Below are positions 43,307-51,768 of a stretch of 64,000 nucleotides of DNA, piece after piece (position 1 is the first letter of the stretch; each line of letters starts with the position of its first letter). The notes beneath the pieces are model-generated. The model was given only the letters and a program-made list of their open reading frames with translations, did not search any database and was not told the origin of the DNA. A program made the translations under genes and the position numbers. Source of the DNA: an uncultured Eubacteriales bacterium. Its GTDB lineage: Bacteria > Bacillota > Clostridia > Oscillospirales > Acutalibacteraceae. The stretch is from NCBI GenBank assembly GCA_934457115.1, contig CAKSHI010000001.1:1-64000 (forward strand), in the 5' to 3' direction.

Positions 43307-43999
43307 ATGAATTATTCACCCGAAGTGGAAAATATGTGTATTGTTAAAAAGGGTCCTAACCATGGTCCTGCTCCAATCCCTGAGGAAGGAAAGTGGATTA
43401 AACCTTATGAAATAAAAGATATTTCAGGTTTATCTCATGGTGTTGGTTGGTGCGCTCCTCAACAAGGGGCTTGCAAACTTACTTTAAATATTAAAGAAGG
43501 TATTGTAAAAGAAGCTTTAGTCGAAACTATCGGCTGTTCCGGTATGACTCACTCTGCTGCTATGGCTGCAGAAATCTTGCCGGGAAAAACTATGCTTGAA
43601 TGTTTAAATACCGACTTGGTTTGTGATGCTATAAACGTTGCTATGAGAGAAATATTTAAACAATTTGTATATGGCCGTAGCCAAACAGCGTTCTCTGAAA
43701 ACGGTTTACCTGTCGGCGCAGGTCTTGAAGACCTTGGAAAAGGACTTCGTTCTCAAATAGGAACTATGTTTAGTACAGAACTTAAGGGCGTAAGATACAT
43801 GGAAATGGCCGAAGGCTATGTTATATCTATGGCTCTTGATGAAAATAATGAAGTTATAGGCTACAAGTTTGTAAAACTTGGAAAAATGCTTGAAGATATA
43901 CGTCACGGCATCAGCCCGGACGAAGCTTATAAAAATAATATCGGTCAATACGGCCGCTATGATGACGCTGTTAAATATATCGACCCGCGTGAAGAATAA
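43307..43999 (+). CDS. NifU-like scaffold-domain protein paired with GGGtGRT protein
   Basis: 230 residues. The central part aligns with the IscU fold: GACKLTLNIKEGIVKEALVETIGCSGMTHSAAMAAEILPGKTMLECL is the counterpart of IscU GDIMKMYIKVEDNIIKDVKFKTYGCGAAIATSSMATELIKGKSIEDAL. It keeps several cysteines (C49 in GWCAPQ, C56, C78, then LECL and LVCD) but not the exact IscU triad spacing, and has an extra C-terminal domain of about 100 residues (GKGLRSQIGTMFSTELKGVRYMEMAEGYV). Family members are annotated as Fe-S assembly scaffold-like. Overlapping function with the next gene is implied by tight pairing (29 nt gap, RBS AAGGAGG). Confidence 0.8.
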   Translation: MNYSPEVENMCIVKKGPNHGPAPIPEEGKWIKPYEIKDISGLSHGVGWCAPQQGACKLTLNIKEGIVKEALVETIGCSGMTHSAAMAAEILPGKTMLECLNTDLVCDAINVAMREIFKQFVYGRSQTAFSENGLPVGAGLEDLGKGLRSQIGTMFSTELKGVRYMEMAEGYVISMALDENNEVIGYKFVKLGKMLEDIRHGISPDEAYKNNIGQYGRYDDAVKYIDPREE

Positions 44000-44028
44000 A
44001 GATAATATAAAAAGGAGGACAAACTTTT

Positions 44029-45039
44029 ATGGCTAATCAAATAAACTTTGAAGGCAAGGAAAGAAGAATTGCCAAAATAGAAAAATGCCTTTCAGAATAC
44101 GGCATCGAAAGCTTAGAAGAAGCTCAAAAACTTTGCCTTGAAAAAGGTGTCGACGCTTCAAGTATAGTAAAAAGCGTTCAACCTATAGCATTTGAAAATG
44201 CATGTTGGGCTTATACACTTGGCTGTGCCATTGCAATAAAGAAAAAGGTTAAAACCGCTGCCGAGGCTGCCGAGGCTATTGGAATAGGCTTAGAAGCCTT
44301 TTGTATCCCCGGTTCTGTCGCAGAACAAAGAAACGTAGGTTTAGGTCACGGTAATTTAGGAGCTATGCTTCTAAGAGATGAAACCAAATGCTTTGCTTTC
44401 CTAGCAGGTCATGAATCATTCGCTGCCGCTGAAGGAGCAATAGGTATAGCAAGAACTGCAAACAAAGCCAGAAAAGAACCTTTAAGAGTTATCTTAAACG
44501 GTCTTGGAAAAGACGCAGCTTATATAATTTCAAGAATTAACGGCTTTACTTATGTAAAGACAGACTACGACTTCTATACTGGCACCCTTAAAATCGAAGA
44601 AGAAAGAGCATTTTCTACAGGTGAACGTGCTATGGTTCGCTGCTTTGGAGCTAACGACGTATTAGAAGGTGTAGCTATATTAAAGCACGAGGGAGTAGAC
44701 GTTTCCATCACGGGAAACTCCACCAACCCAACCAGATTCCAGCATCTAGTTGCCGGAACTTATAAAAAATGGGCTTTAGAAAACGGTAAAAAATACTTCT
44801 CCGTTGCATCCGGCGGAGGTACAGGAAGAACCCTTCACCCGGACAACATGGCAGCAGGTCCTGCTTCATACGGACTTACCGATTCAATGGGACGTATGCA
44901 TTCAGACGCTCAATTTGCAGGTTCCTCTTCTGTCCCGGCTCACGTTGAAATGATGGGATTAATCGGAATGGGCAATAACCCAATGGTTGGTGCAACCGTT
45001 GCTTGTGCTGTTGCAGTTAACGAAGGATTAAACAACTAA
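44029..45039 (+). CDS. GGGtGRT family protein, function unknown
   Basis: 336 residues. Carries the family-defining motif SGGGTGRTLHPDNMAAGPASYG near 262-283 and other Gly-rich stretches (VGLGHGNLGAMLL near 103; LAGHESFAAAEGAIGIA near 125). No signal peptide or membrane helix, so it is cytoplasmic. No catalytic role is known to me; the family is usually found next to a NifU-like protein as here, so a role in Fe-S or metallocofactor chemistry is inferred. RBS AAGGAGG. Ends in a strong terminator. Confidence 0.85.
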   Translation: MANQINFEGKERRIAKIEKCLSEYGIESLEEAQKLCLEKGVDASSIVKSVQPIAFENACWAYTLGCAIAIKKKVKTAAEAAEAIGIGLEAFCIPGSVAEQRNVGLGHGNLGAMLLRDETKCFAFLAGHESFAAAEGAIGIARTANKARKEPLRVILNGLGKDAAYIISRINGFTYVKTDYDFYTGTLKIEEERAFSTGERAMVRCFGANDVLEGVAILKHEGVDVSITGNSTNPTRFQHLVAGTYKKWALENGKKYFSVASGGGTGRTLHPDNMAAGPASYGLTDSMGRMHSDAQFAGSSSVPAHVEMMGLIGMGNNPMVGATVACAVAVNEGLNN

Positions 45040-45058
45040 AAATTTTCAACATAAAATT

Positions 45059-45095
45059 AACCAACGCTTTGTGTATAACGAGCGTTGGTTTTTTG
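45059..45095 (+). terminator. Terminator of the GGGtGRT operon
   Basis: AACCAACGCT / AGCGTTGGTT stem followed by TTTTTG on the plus strand. Confidence 0.88.
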
Positions 45096-45143
45096 TATAT
45101 AATAAAATTTTTATAATTTACAGTCCAAGAGCCATAATCATAC

Positions 45144-45172
45144 TTGCACGTATCCTATATCTGATTTATAAT
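45144..45172 (+). promoter_or_regulatory. Promoter of asnS
   Basis: TTGCAC (45144-45149), 17-nt spacer, TATAAT (45167-45172). No T-box leader between promoter and gene. Confidence 0.65.
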
Positions 45173-45217
45173 AGTATTAATTACAAAATTTAGAATTAGA
45201 CGCAAAGGGGTTAGTCA

Positions 45218-46612
45218 ATGGAAAGAATTGAAATTACCGATTTTTATAATGATGTTAAAAAATTTGCAGACCAAACAGTAACTATCTGCGGTTGGGTACG
45301 AACAATTAGGGATTCTAAAACCATAGGCTTCATTGAGTTGAATGACGGCAGCTGTTTTAAGGGTATACAAGTTGTATTTGAGGAAAGTAAAATCTCTAAC
45401 TTCAGCGAAATCGCAAAATTAAATGTTGGAGCATCAATAATTGTAAAAGGGACTCTATTAGAGACTCCCGAAGCTAAGCAGCCTTTTGAAATAAATGCTT
45501 TAGAAATACAAATTGAGGGACAATCCTCCGGTGAATATCCTCTTCAAAAGAAAAGGCATTCTCTTGAATATCTAAGGACTATAGCTCATTTAAGACCAAG
45601 AACAAATACATTCAGTGCAGCTTTTAGGGTTAGGTCAGTCGCAGCATATGCTATCCACAAATTTTTCCAAGATAGAAACTTTATATATGCTCACACCCCT
45701 ATTATCACGGGAAGTGACTGCGAGGGTGCAGGAGAAATGTTCTCCATCACAACCTTGGATTTAAATAACGTCCCCAAAACTGAAGATGGCAAGGTTGACT
45801 TTAGCAAGGATTTCTTCCAAAAGTCATCATCTTTGACAGTATCAGGCCAACTAGAAGCAGAATGTATGGCAATGGCCTTTTCAAATGTATATACTTTCGG
45901 CCCCACATTTAGAGCTGAAAAATCATATACCCAAAGGCACGCAGCTGAATTTTGGATGATAGAGCCTGAAATTGCTTTTGCAGATCTTAACGACGATATG
46001 CGTTTAGCCGAGGATATGCTAAAGTATGTAATCTCCTATGTATTAGAAAAATGTCCTCAAGATATAAGCTTCTTTAATCAATTCATAGACAAGGGACTTT
46101 TAGACAGACTTAATAATATACTTGAGTCTGATTTTGCTAAGGTTACTTATACTGAAGCCGTAAAACTTTTAGAGAAAAACAACGACAATTTTGAATATAA
46201 GGTAAGCTGGGGTATTGACCTCCAGACAGAACATGAAAAATATCTAACCGAGAAGATCTTTAAAAAGCCTGTCTTTGTAACAGACTATCCTAAAGATATA
46301 AAAGCCTTCTATATGCGTCAAAATGACGACCAAAAAACAGTTGCTGCCATGGACCTATTAGTTCCCGGAATCGGCGAAATAGTAGGCGGAAGCCAACGTG
46401 AAGAGCGAATGGATATATTACTTAAAAAAATGGAAGAATTTAATTTAGATCCAAAAGACTATTGGTGGTATCTAGATCTAAGAAAATACGGCGGCACAAA
46501 ACACTCAGGATTTGGCCTTGGCTTTGAAAGACTTATCATGTATCTAACAGGAATTCAAAATATAAGAGATGTTCTTCCTTTCCCAAGGACAACAGGAAAT
46601 GCAGAATTTTAA
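45218..46612 (+). CDS. asnS: Asparaginyl-tRNA synthetase
   Basis: 464 residues. Class IIb synthetase charging tRNA-Asn. N-terminal OB-fold anticodon-binding domain (TVTICGWVRTIRDSKTIGFIELNDGS), motif 2 (FGPTFRAEKSYTQRHAAEFWMIEPE), motif 3 (GFGLGFERLIMYLTG) and the C-terminal IRDVLPFPRTTGNAEF that separates AsnRS from AspRS. RBS GGGG. Single gene with own promoter and terminator. Confidence 0.96.
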   Translation: MERIEITDFYNDVKKFADQTVTICGWVRTIRDSKTIGFIELNDGSCFKGIQVVFEESKISNFSEIAKLNVGASIIVKGTLLETPEAKQPFEINALEIQIEGQSSGEYPLQKKRHSLEYLRTIAHLRPRTNTFSAAFRVRSVAAYAIHKFFQDRNFIYAHTPIITGSDCEGAGEMFSITTLDLNNVPKTEDGKVDFSKDFFQKSSSLTVSGQLEAECMAMAFSNVYTFGPTFRAEKSYTQRHAAEFWMIEPEIAFADLNDDMRLAEDMLKYVISYVLEKCPQDISFFNQFIDKGLLDRLNNILESDFAKVTYTEAVKLLEKNNDNFEYKVSWGIDLQTEHEKYLTEKIFKKPVFVTDYPKDIKAFYMRQNDDQKTVAAMDLLVPGIGEIVGGSQREERMDILLKKMEEFNLDPKDYWWYLDLRKYGGTKHSGFGLGFERLIMYLTGIQNIRDVLPFPRTTGNAEF

Positions 46613-46630
46613 ATAATTTTCTAAATAAAC

Positions 46631-46667
46631 AAAGCTCTTTAAAACAGTGAAGTTTTAAAGAGCTTTT
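46631..46667 (+). terminator. Terminator of asnS
   Basis: AAAGCTCTTTAAAAC / GTTTTAAAGAGCTTT stem followed by TATTTTT on the plus strand. Confidence 0.88.
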
Positions 46668-46676
46668 ATTTTTAAC

Positions 46677-46748
46677 CGGAGCAACGCTATGCTTTGCTTG
46701 TAAAGAGCAGTGCATGCGACGAATTACAAGCAGTGCAAAGGGATCATT
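46677..46748. repeat. 72-nt structured intergenic element, copy B
   Basis: About 75% identical to 34553-34624 over its whole length without gaps (54/72 by hand). It can form TGCTTT / AGAGCA (one wobble) or the competing CTTTGCTTGTAA / TTACAAG....CAAAG pairing, the same two alternatives as copy A with changed bases. It lies between the asnS terminator and a GC-rich hairpin. Confidence 0.6.
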
Positions 46749-46760
46749 AGTTTCACAGTG

Positions 46761-46827
46761 TTTCAGCGGGGGGGATTATATGTCACCACTGAAATCTTGT
46801 ATATGCCCCTCCTTAAGAGGCGGGGCA
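46761..46827. other. GC-rich hairpin region downstream of repeat copy B
   Basis: A run of seven G (AGCGGGGGGGATT) inside a TTTCAG / CTGAAA stem (46761-46794), then GCCCC(TCC)TTAAGAGGCGGGGC (46805-46826). Locally far more GC-rich than its surroundings. No coding potential seen; 46613-46924 holds only the terminators, the repeat and this region. Confidence 0.5.
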
Positions 46828-46883
46828 CATCTGCACTTTGATTATAATCTGACCTAATTTTAATAAAAGGTTTTAAAAATACA

Positions 46884-46918
46884 AAAAACTCGAATGTAAA
46901 AATCACATTCGAGTTTTT
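46884..46918 (-). terminator. Terminator of tRNA-Arg
   Basis: AAAAACTCGAATGT / ACATTCGAGTTTTT perfect stem with T-run on the minus strand, 7 nt past the tRNA 3' end. Confidence 0.88.
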
Positions 46919-46924
46919 ACCTAT

Positions 46925-47001
46925 TGGCACGCCAGAAGGGATTCGAACCCCTGACCTTTTGGTTCGTAGCCAAACACTCTATCCGGCTGAGCTACTGGCG
47001 C
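46925..47001 (-). tRNA. tRNA-Arg (anticodon ACG)
   Basis: 77 nt with encoded CCA. Acceptor GCGCCAG / CTGGCGT, anticodon stem TTTGG/CCAAA around CTACGAA (anticodon ACG, A34 expected to become inosine and read CGT, CGC, CGA), T-loop GTTCGAATC. Standard class I fold. Confidence 0.96.
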
Positions 47002-47155
47002 AAATCAATATTACTTATTTATAATAACACATAAAAATTAAAAAATCAAGGGTTTTTTATTTTTATTTTAAACTTATACCTAATTAACATAAAGTAATAT
47101 ATTACCAATATAAAATAATGTAAAATCAACCAAACAAAAGTCGTATTCTTAAAAC

Positions 47156-48178
47156 TTAATATTCCGCACTAAGAGGATTTGCAGGTTTATAGCCATCCTT
47201 TTCAAGTTGATTAATATATTTAGTAGCAATGCCGGCACCTAATGCAGTACAACTCTGGGGTTCATTTGGTATTGTTACCCTAAGACCTGTATGACTCTCA
47301 ATAAGTTTATCAAGCCCATAAAGGTTAGCAGTCCCCCCGGTCAAGGTAATTCCCCCCTCATTTATATCTCCTGCAAGCTCCGGTGGAACATCCTCAAGCA
47401 AGGTTTTAAGTGTCCCAATAATTTTATCTATAGGTTCGACTATAGATTCCATTATCTCGCTTGACGATAAATCAACCCAATCCGGTAAACCTGTTAATAA
47501 ATTTCTTCCCTTGACCCTATATTTCTTCTCCATTTCCATTTTTGAAACGCAGCCTATTTCGATTTTTGCACCCTCGGCCATTCTTTCACCTATTAATAGG
47601 TTATAAGTTTTTTTTACATACTTTATTATATTCTCATCAATTGAGTTTCCTGCTATCTTAATCGATCTCCCTACAACTATACCATTTAAAGATACGACTG
47701 CCATTTCCGAGGTTCCTCCGCCGATGTTTAACACAAGATTACCTACCGGGCTTAGGCAGTCTAATCCGGCACCAATTGCTGCGGCTACAGCTTTCTCAAT
47801 TAAACATACCTTTCTTACCCCAACAGCACTGATAGCATTTACCACAGCTTTTTTCTCTACTTCGGTAATTTCACCCGGGATGCACACTACCGCCCTCGGC
47901 ATTACTATATGACTTATTTCTATTTTCTTCAAAAAGTTATTAAGCATTCCCTCTACTAAATCAAAATCTGATATTACACCGCTCATCAATGGGTAGATAA
48001 CATCTATTTTATCCGAGGTTCTTCCAACCATTTTTTTTGCTTGAAGACCAACTGCAACTAAATCCCCATTATCCACATTAACAGCCGCTACGGATGGTTC
48101 ATCAAGTACAATACCCTTATCTTTTATATATATCCTGGTTCTAACTGTCCCAAGACTTATTGCTATATCAGTTGCCAA
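47156..48178 (-). CDS. mreB: MreB/Mbl-like actin homologue with altered ATPase motifs
   Basis: 340 residues, MreB length; clear family match over the whole protein (GIVLDEPSVAAV, VMPRAVVCIPGEITEVEKKAV, LIEKAVAAAIGAGLD, PQSCTALGAGIA). MreB forms membrane filaments guiding lateral wall synthesis. Here phosphate-1 reads AISLGTVRT where MreB/Mbl have GIDLGTANT (Asp to Ser), phosphate-2 reads LNIGGGTSE in place of VDIGGGTTD (Asp to Asn), and the adenosine motif reads LTGGTANLYG in place of LTGGGALLRG. These changes suggest weak or no ATP hydrolysis. Start set at TTG 48178 seven bases after AGGGAG; a GTG three codons earlier overlaps the SD. mreC/mreD are not adjacent. Confidence 0.85.
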   Translation of the reverse strand: MATDIAISLGTVRTRIYIKDKGIVLDEPSVAAVNVDNGDLVAVGLQAKKMVGRTSDKIDVIYPLMSGVISDFDLVEGMLNNFLKKIEISHIVMPRAVVCIPGEITEVEKKAVVNAISAVGVRKVCLIEKAVAAAIGAGLDCLSPVGNLVLNIGGGTSEMAVVSLNGIVVGRSIKIAGNSIDENIIKYVKKTYNLLIGERMAEGAKIEIGCVSKMEMEKKYRVKGRNLLTGLPDWVDLSSSEIMESIVEPIDKIIGTLKTLLEDVPPELAGDINEGGITLTGGTANLYGLDKLIESHTGLRVTIPNEPQSCTALGAGIATKYINQLEKDGYKPANPLSAEY

Positions 48179-48211
48179 ACTGTTCACTCCCTAATATTAT
48201 TATTTTAAATG

Positions 48212-48910
48212 CTAGCACATCTCTTCTATTAATTCAAGACTTTTAGATGCATCGGCCAAGGCTACACAAAAGACCTCCTTAGCTCCGGCCTTATATAAAA
48301 CTTTTGCACATTCACTCAAAGTACTTCCCGTTGTTACTATATCATCACAAATTAAAATAGTTTTTCCTTTTATCTTATTAACATTTACTGCCTCATATAC
48401 ACCCTTAACATTTTGAATTCTTTGCTCTCTCGAAAGTTTATGTTGAATCATGTTGTTTCGCTTTTTCCTAATTAACCTTTTATAGGGTATTTTCAATCCT
48501 TGCGAAATTTCCTTAGCAAGTAGAGCCGATTGGTTATAGCCTCTTTCAATGTATCTTGAAATCGATAAAGGAACTGCAGTGATAATATCATAATTTCTGT
48601 TGAAAACTTCACTGCTTTCTAATGCCTTTATCATTTCTGCTCCCAAAGCGGTTGAAAAATACGGCTTTGACCTAAACTTAAACTCCCAGATAGCATATTT
48701 TGCCTCACTATGATAAGCAAAAACCGATAGACAAAGTACCTCCTTATTTTCAAACATGTCTATAGTCCTTATCCTCAATATAATAGGCAGAGTTGCTCTG
48801 CACTTTGGGCAACAAGAATCATCAAAGGAAATTACCTTTCCACAATATGGACACCTTGAAGGATATAAAAGACTTATGAGCTTATTTATATATTTTGTTA
48901 TATAAATCAT
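48212..48910 (-). CDS. comFC: ComFC/GntX-family phosphoribosyltransferase-like protein
   Basis: 232 residues. N-terminal zinc finger (CPYCGKVISFDDSCCPKC, near 18-35) and a C-terminal phosphoribosyltransferase domain with ERGYNQSALLAKEI and the PRPP loop ILICDDIVTTGSTLSE. ComFC is needed for DNA transformation in naturally competent bacteria, but the family is widespread. ATG overlaps the recD2 stop by 4 nt, tying it to DNA metabolism. Confidence 0.88.
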   Translation of the reverse strand: MIYITKYINKLISLLYPSRCPYCGKVISFDDSCCPKCRATLPIILRIRTIDMFENKEVLCLSVFAYHSEAKYAIWEFKFRSKPYFSTALGAEMIKALESSEVFNRNYDIITAVPLSISRYIERGYNQSALLAKEISQGLKIPYKRLIRKKRNNMIQHKLSREQRIQNVKGVYEAVNVNKIKGKTILICDDIVTTGSTLSECAKVLYKAGAKEVFCVALADASKSLELIEEMC

Positions 48911-51141
48911 CTATCCACCTCAAAATTACCGCTTGATTCAAATGCCGAGATTAAAAAATAATATAATCCCGAATAGCGTCTTGTTTTTTTATCGTTTTGC
49001 ACCATTCTACTTACTGTATGCTTTGAGCCTACCATTACAATAATAGACTTCGCCCTTGTAACGGCAGTATAAAGCAAGTTCCTATAATAAAGTTGCGGCG
49101 GCCCTGAAAATACCGGCATTATAACGGCTTCAAATTCGCTTCCTTGACTTTTATGTACCGTAATTGCGTATGCAAGTTCCAAATCAGCCGCAGAATCTAT
49201 GTCATATAAAGCGACCCTATCATCGTATTTCACTACAATAGCCCCGGATGCGTTGTCTATCTCCATTAAAATTCCCACATCTCCGTTAAATACCCCCTCT
49301 CCCGAGGTACCGTCTTCCCTTGCCCAAGGAATATTATAGTTATTTTTAGTCTGCATTACCTTATCATTTTCCCTAAACAATACTGAGTTTATTACTATTT
49401 CCTTTTTTTCATTAGAGTGAGGATTAATAGCCTCTTGAAGTTTTAAATTTAAGTTTTTAGTCCCCGTTTCACCTTTTCTTGTAGGACACAATACTTGAAT
49501 ATCAAAAAGAGGGGAATATGAATACGCCCTTGGTAACCTTGTTTTATATAGTTCTACTACCGTATCGGCAACCGCTTGGGAATTGGTTCTCGACAAAAAG
49601 AAAAAATCGTTGTCTTTAGAATCGAGATTAGGGTCCTCGCCTTTAACAATCTTATGTGCATTAGTTATAATCAAACTTTCAAGTGACTGCCTAAATATTT
49701 CAGTAAGAGAAATGACAGGAAGCATATTTGAATTAATAATATCTCCCAAAACATTTCCAAAGCCAACTGACGGCAGCTGATCCGTGTCCCCTACCATTAT
49801 TAGTCTGCATCCTAACGGCATCGCCCTTAAGATTGCTTCAAAAAGGTTAATATCCACCATAGAAAGCTCGTCTAATATCAATGCATCACATTTCAAAAGA
49901 TTCTTTTCATTTTTTTTGAATACCTGCTGATCGTTTTCTGCCCACTCAACCTCTAAAAGCCTATGAATCGTCTTGGCTTCTCGTCCTGCAAGCTCAGACA
50001 TCCTCTTTGATGCCTTACCTGTAGGAGCTGCGAGCAAAACTTTTTCACCGTTTCTCTCCAGAATGTTGATAATTGCGTTAAGAGTTGTGGTTTTTCCTGT
50101 TCCGGGCCCACCGGTCAATACAAGCATCCCGCTTTTAAGAGCCTGCTCTATAGCCTTTCTTTGGAGTAATGCATACTTTATATTCTCGCGTTTTTCCACA
50201 CCATCTATTTCATTAGATGCGTTTACTATTGATTGGGGTGGAAACCTTTTCATCATTAAAAGCCTTGACGCGATATATGTTTCGCATTGGTACGTATCCG
50301 GCAAAAATATAAACTCTCTATCTTCAAAACAATCCTCTATAAGTGAACCATCTTGTTCAAGACCTTCAAGTATATCCAAAACATAATCGATATCTAATCC
50401 CAAAAAAGATGCAGTTGCCGCTAAAAGCTTGTCCTTCGGCAAACACGTATGACCATTTTTCATGTTGTGCCTTAAAATATATACAATCGCCGAACGAACC
50501 CTATACTTACTTTCTTGGGGTAAGCCTATATTTAATGCTATCTCATCTGCTCTATCGAAACCTATATTAATAGGGTCTTCGCATATTGAATATGGATTTT
50601 CTTCAATAATATCGAGTGCTTCACCACCATACACCTTAAAAATTTTAACCGATTCTTCGGGAAGAATATTATATTTTGAAAGGCTCATCATTATTTCTTT
50701 AATCCCAAATATATGCTTTAACTCCTCTGATATACGCAAGGCTTTTTCCCTGGTTATACCTTTTATCATCCTAAGCCTGTCAGGCTCTTTTTGCATAACC
50801 TCAAGAGTGTTTTCTCCAAACTCTTCTACTAGTCGCTCTGCTGTTTTTTTACCAATTCCCTTAATCGCACCCGAAGATAAATACTTAAGTATTGCCCTTG
50901 ATTCACTGGGCATTCTTCTTTCAAAGGCCTGTACACTAAATTGTCTTCCAAAATTTGCGTGGTTCTTCCATACACCAATAAGTCGAAGCTCCTCGCCTAC
51001 CGTTACCCACGCCATAGAGCCAACAGCTGTATTAATCTCATCGCCTGTAGATATTTCAAGAACCGTATATCCGTTTTTTTCGTTTCTATATATTATCCTT
51101 TCGACAAAACCCGTAAGTTCTAAAAGCTTACTCTCTTCCAT
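48907..51141 (-). CDS. recD2: ATP-dependent DNA helicase RecD2
   Basis: 744 residues. SF1B 5'-3' helicase. Long N-terminal region with helix-hairpin-helix repeats (LSSGAIKGIGKKTAERLVEEFGENTLEVM; PYSICEDPINIGFDRADEIALNIG), Walker A LTGGPGTGKTTTLNAI (near 345), Walker B ALILDELSMVDI, motif III GDTDQLPSVGFG, and the C-terminal UvrD-like AITVHKSQGSEFEAVIMP and YTAVTRAKSIIVMVGS. No recBC partners nearby, as usual for RecD2. First gene of recD2-comFC, probably extending to mreB-like. Confidence 0.94.
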   Translation of the reverse strand: MEESKLLELTGFVERIIYRNEKNGYTVLEISTGDEINTAVGSMAWVTVGEELRLIGVWKNHANFGRQFSVQAFERRMPSESRAILKYLSSGAIKGIGKKTAERLVEEFGENTLEVMQKEPDRLRMIKGITREKALRISEELKHIFGIKEIMMSLSKYNILPEESVKIFKVYGGEALDIIEENPYSICEDPINIGFDRADEIALNIGLPQESKYRVRSAIVYILRHNMKNGHTCLPKDKLLAATASFLGLDIDYVLDILEGLEQDGSLIEDCFEDREFIFLPDTYQCETYIASRLLMMKRFPPQSIVNASNEIDGVEKRENIKYALLQRKAIEQALKSGMLVLTGGPGTGKTTTLNAIINILERNGEKVLLAAPTGKASKRMSELAGREAKTIHRLLEVEWAENDQQVFKKNEKNLLKCDALILDELSMVDINLFEAILRAMPLGCRLIMVGDTDQLPSVGFGNVLGDIINSNMLPVISLTEIFRQSLESLIITNAHKIVKGEDPNLDSKDNDFFFLSRTNSQAVADTVVELYKTRLPRAYSYSPLFDIQVLCPTRKGETGTKNLNLKLQEAINPHSNEKKEIVINSVLFRENDKVMQTKNNYNIPWAREDGTSGEGVFNGDVGILMEIDNASGAIVVKYDDRVALYDIDSAADLELAYAITVHKSQGSEFEAVIMPVFSGPPQLYYRNLLYTAVTRAKSIIVMVGSKHTVSRMVQNDKKTRRYSGLYYFLISAFESSGNFEVDR

Positions 51142-51198
51142 TTTAAATTCCCATCACCTTTTATTTTTATGTAACCATTATATCATATAAAAAACAAA

Positions 51199-51233
51199 AA
51201 ATCTCCGGACACATCAAATTGTGCCGGAGATTT
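51199..51233 (-). terminator. Terminator of the 51239-51574 gene
   Basis: AAATCTCCGGCACA / TGTGTCCGGAGATTT stem followed by TTTGTTTTTT on the minus strand. Confidence 0.88.
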
Positions 51234-51238
51234 CAAGT

Positions 51239-51574
51239 TTATCTTTTAAGAGCAGTGTCAAATTCCGAAAGATTATAAAGTTCTATAAGTGGGTAGTCTT
51301 TGATTATAAGCTCACATATTTTTCGGCTTTCTTCCTTCATCCCGCAATCTACACAAACTATACGTTTATAATCAAGCCCCATCCATCTTGATTTGGCTAT
51401 TGCAGACCTAAGTAAAAACTCTACATCATCGCTATGCTTACCAAGCATAACAAAAAGCATTATGTTATCATCATCTTTTGTTTTATAAATAGCTAATGTT
51501 ATAAGTCTTGCAAGCTCAATTAAGCCTAAAACCAATAAAAACATAGCAAGTGCCGAAAATATTATTTGAAGCAT
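51239..51574 (-). CDS. Small membrane-anchored protein, function unknown
   Basis: 111 residues. One N-terminal membrane helix (MLQIIFSALAMFLLVLGLIE), then a soluble part (DNIMLFVMLGKHSDDVEFLLRSAIAKSRWMGLDYKRIVCVDCGMKEESRKICELI). The soluble part looks like the front half of a small alpha/beta domain, but I do not recognise a named family. Start at ATG 51574 after GAGGTGA; a longer reading frame exists upstream but has no RBS. Own terminator. Confidence 0.65.
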   Translation of the reverse strand: MLQIIFSALAMFLLVLGLIELARLITLAIYKTKDDDNIMLFVMLGKHSDDVEFLLRSAIAKSRWMGLDYKRIVCVDCGMKEESRKICELIIKDYPLIELYNLSEFDTALKR

Positions 51575-51721
51575 ATATATCACCTCATTACATTTTATGT
51601 AAAAGCAAAAAATATGCAACATTAAAATTATTTTAATATAGTGTATCATAAACATATTAGTCATAATTGTTTGTATTTCTGTTTTGTAGATAAAAAAGGT
51701 CTAGATATTTCATTTTGTATA

Positions 51722-51730
51722 TGATATAAT
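51722..51730 (+). promoter_or_regulatory. Extended -10 promoter of tig
   Basis: TGATATAAT, about 40 nt upstream of tig; no good -35, so the extended -10 should matter. Confidence 0.55.
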
Positions 51731-51768
51731 GATTTAGATATATCGCATTTTTAGGAGGATAAATAAAA

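Noticed and set aside
45100..45217. T-box riboswitch before asnS
   Set aside because: No AGGGTGGNACCGCG-type T-box sequence or large leader; the promoter is only about 45 nt from the start codon.
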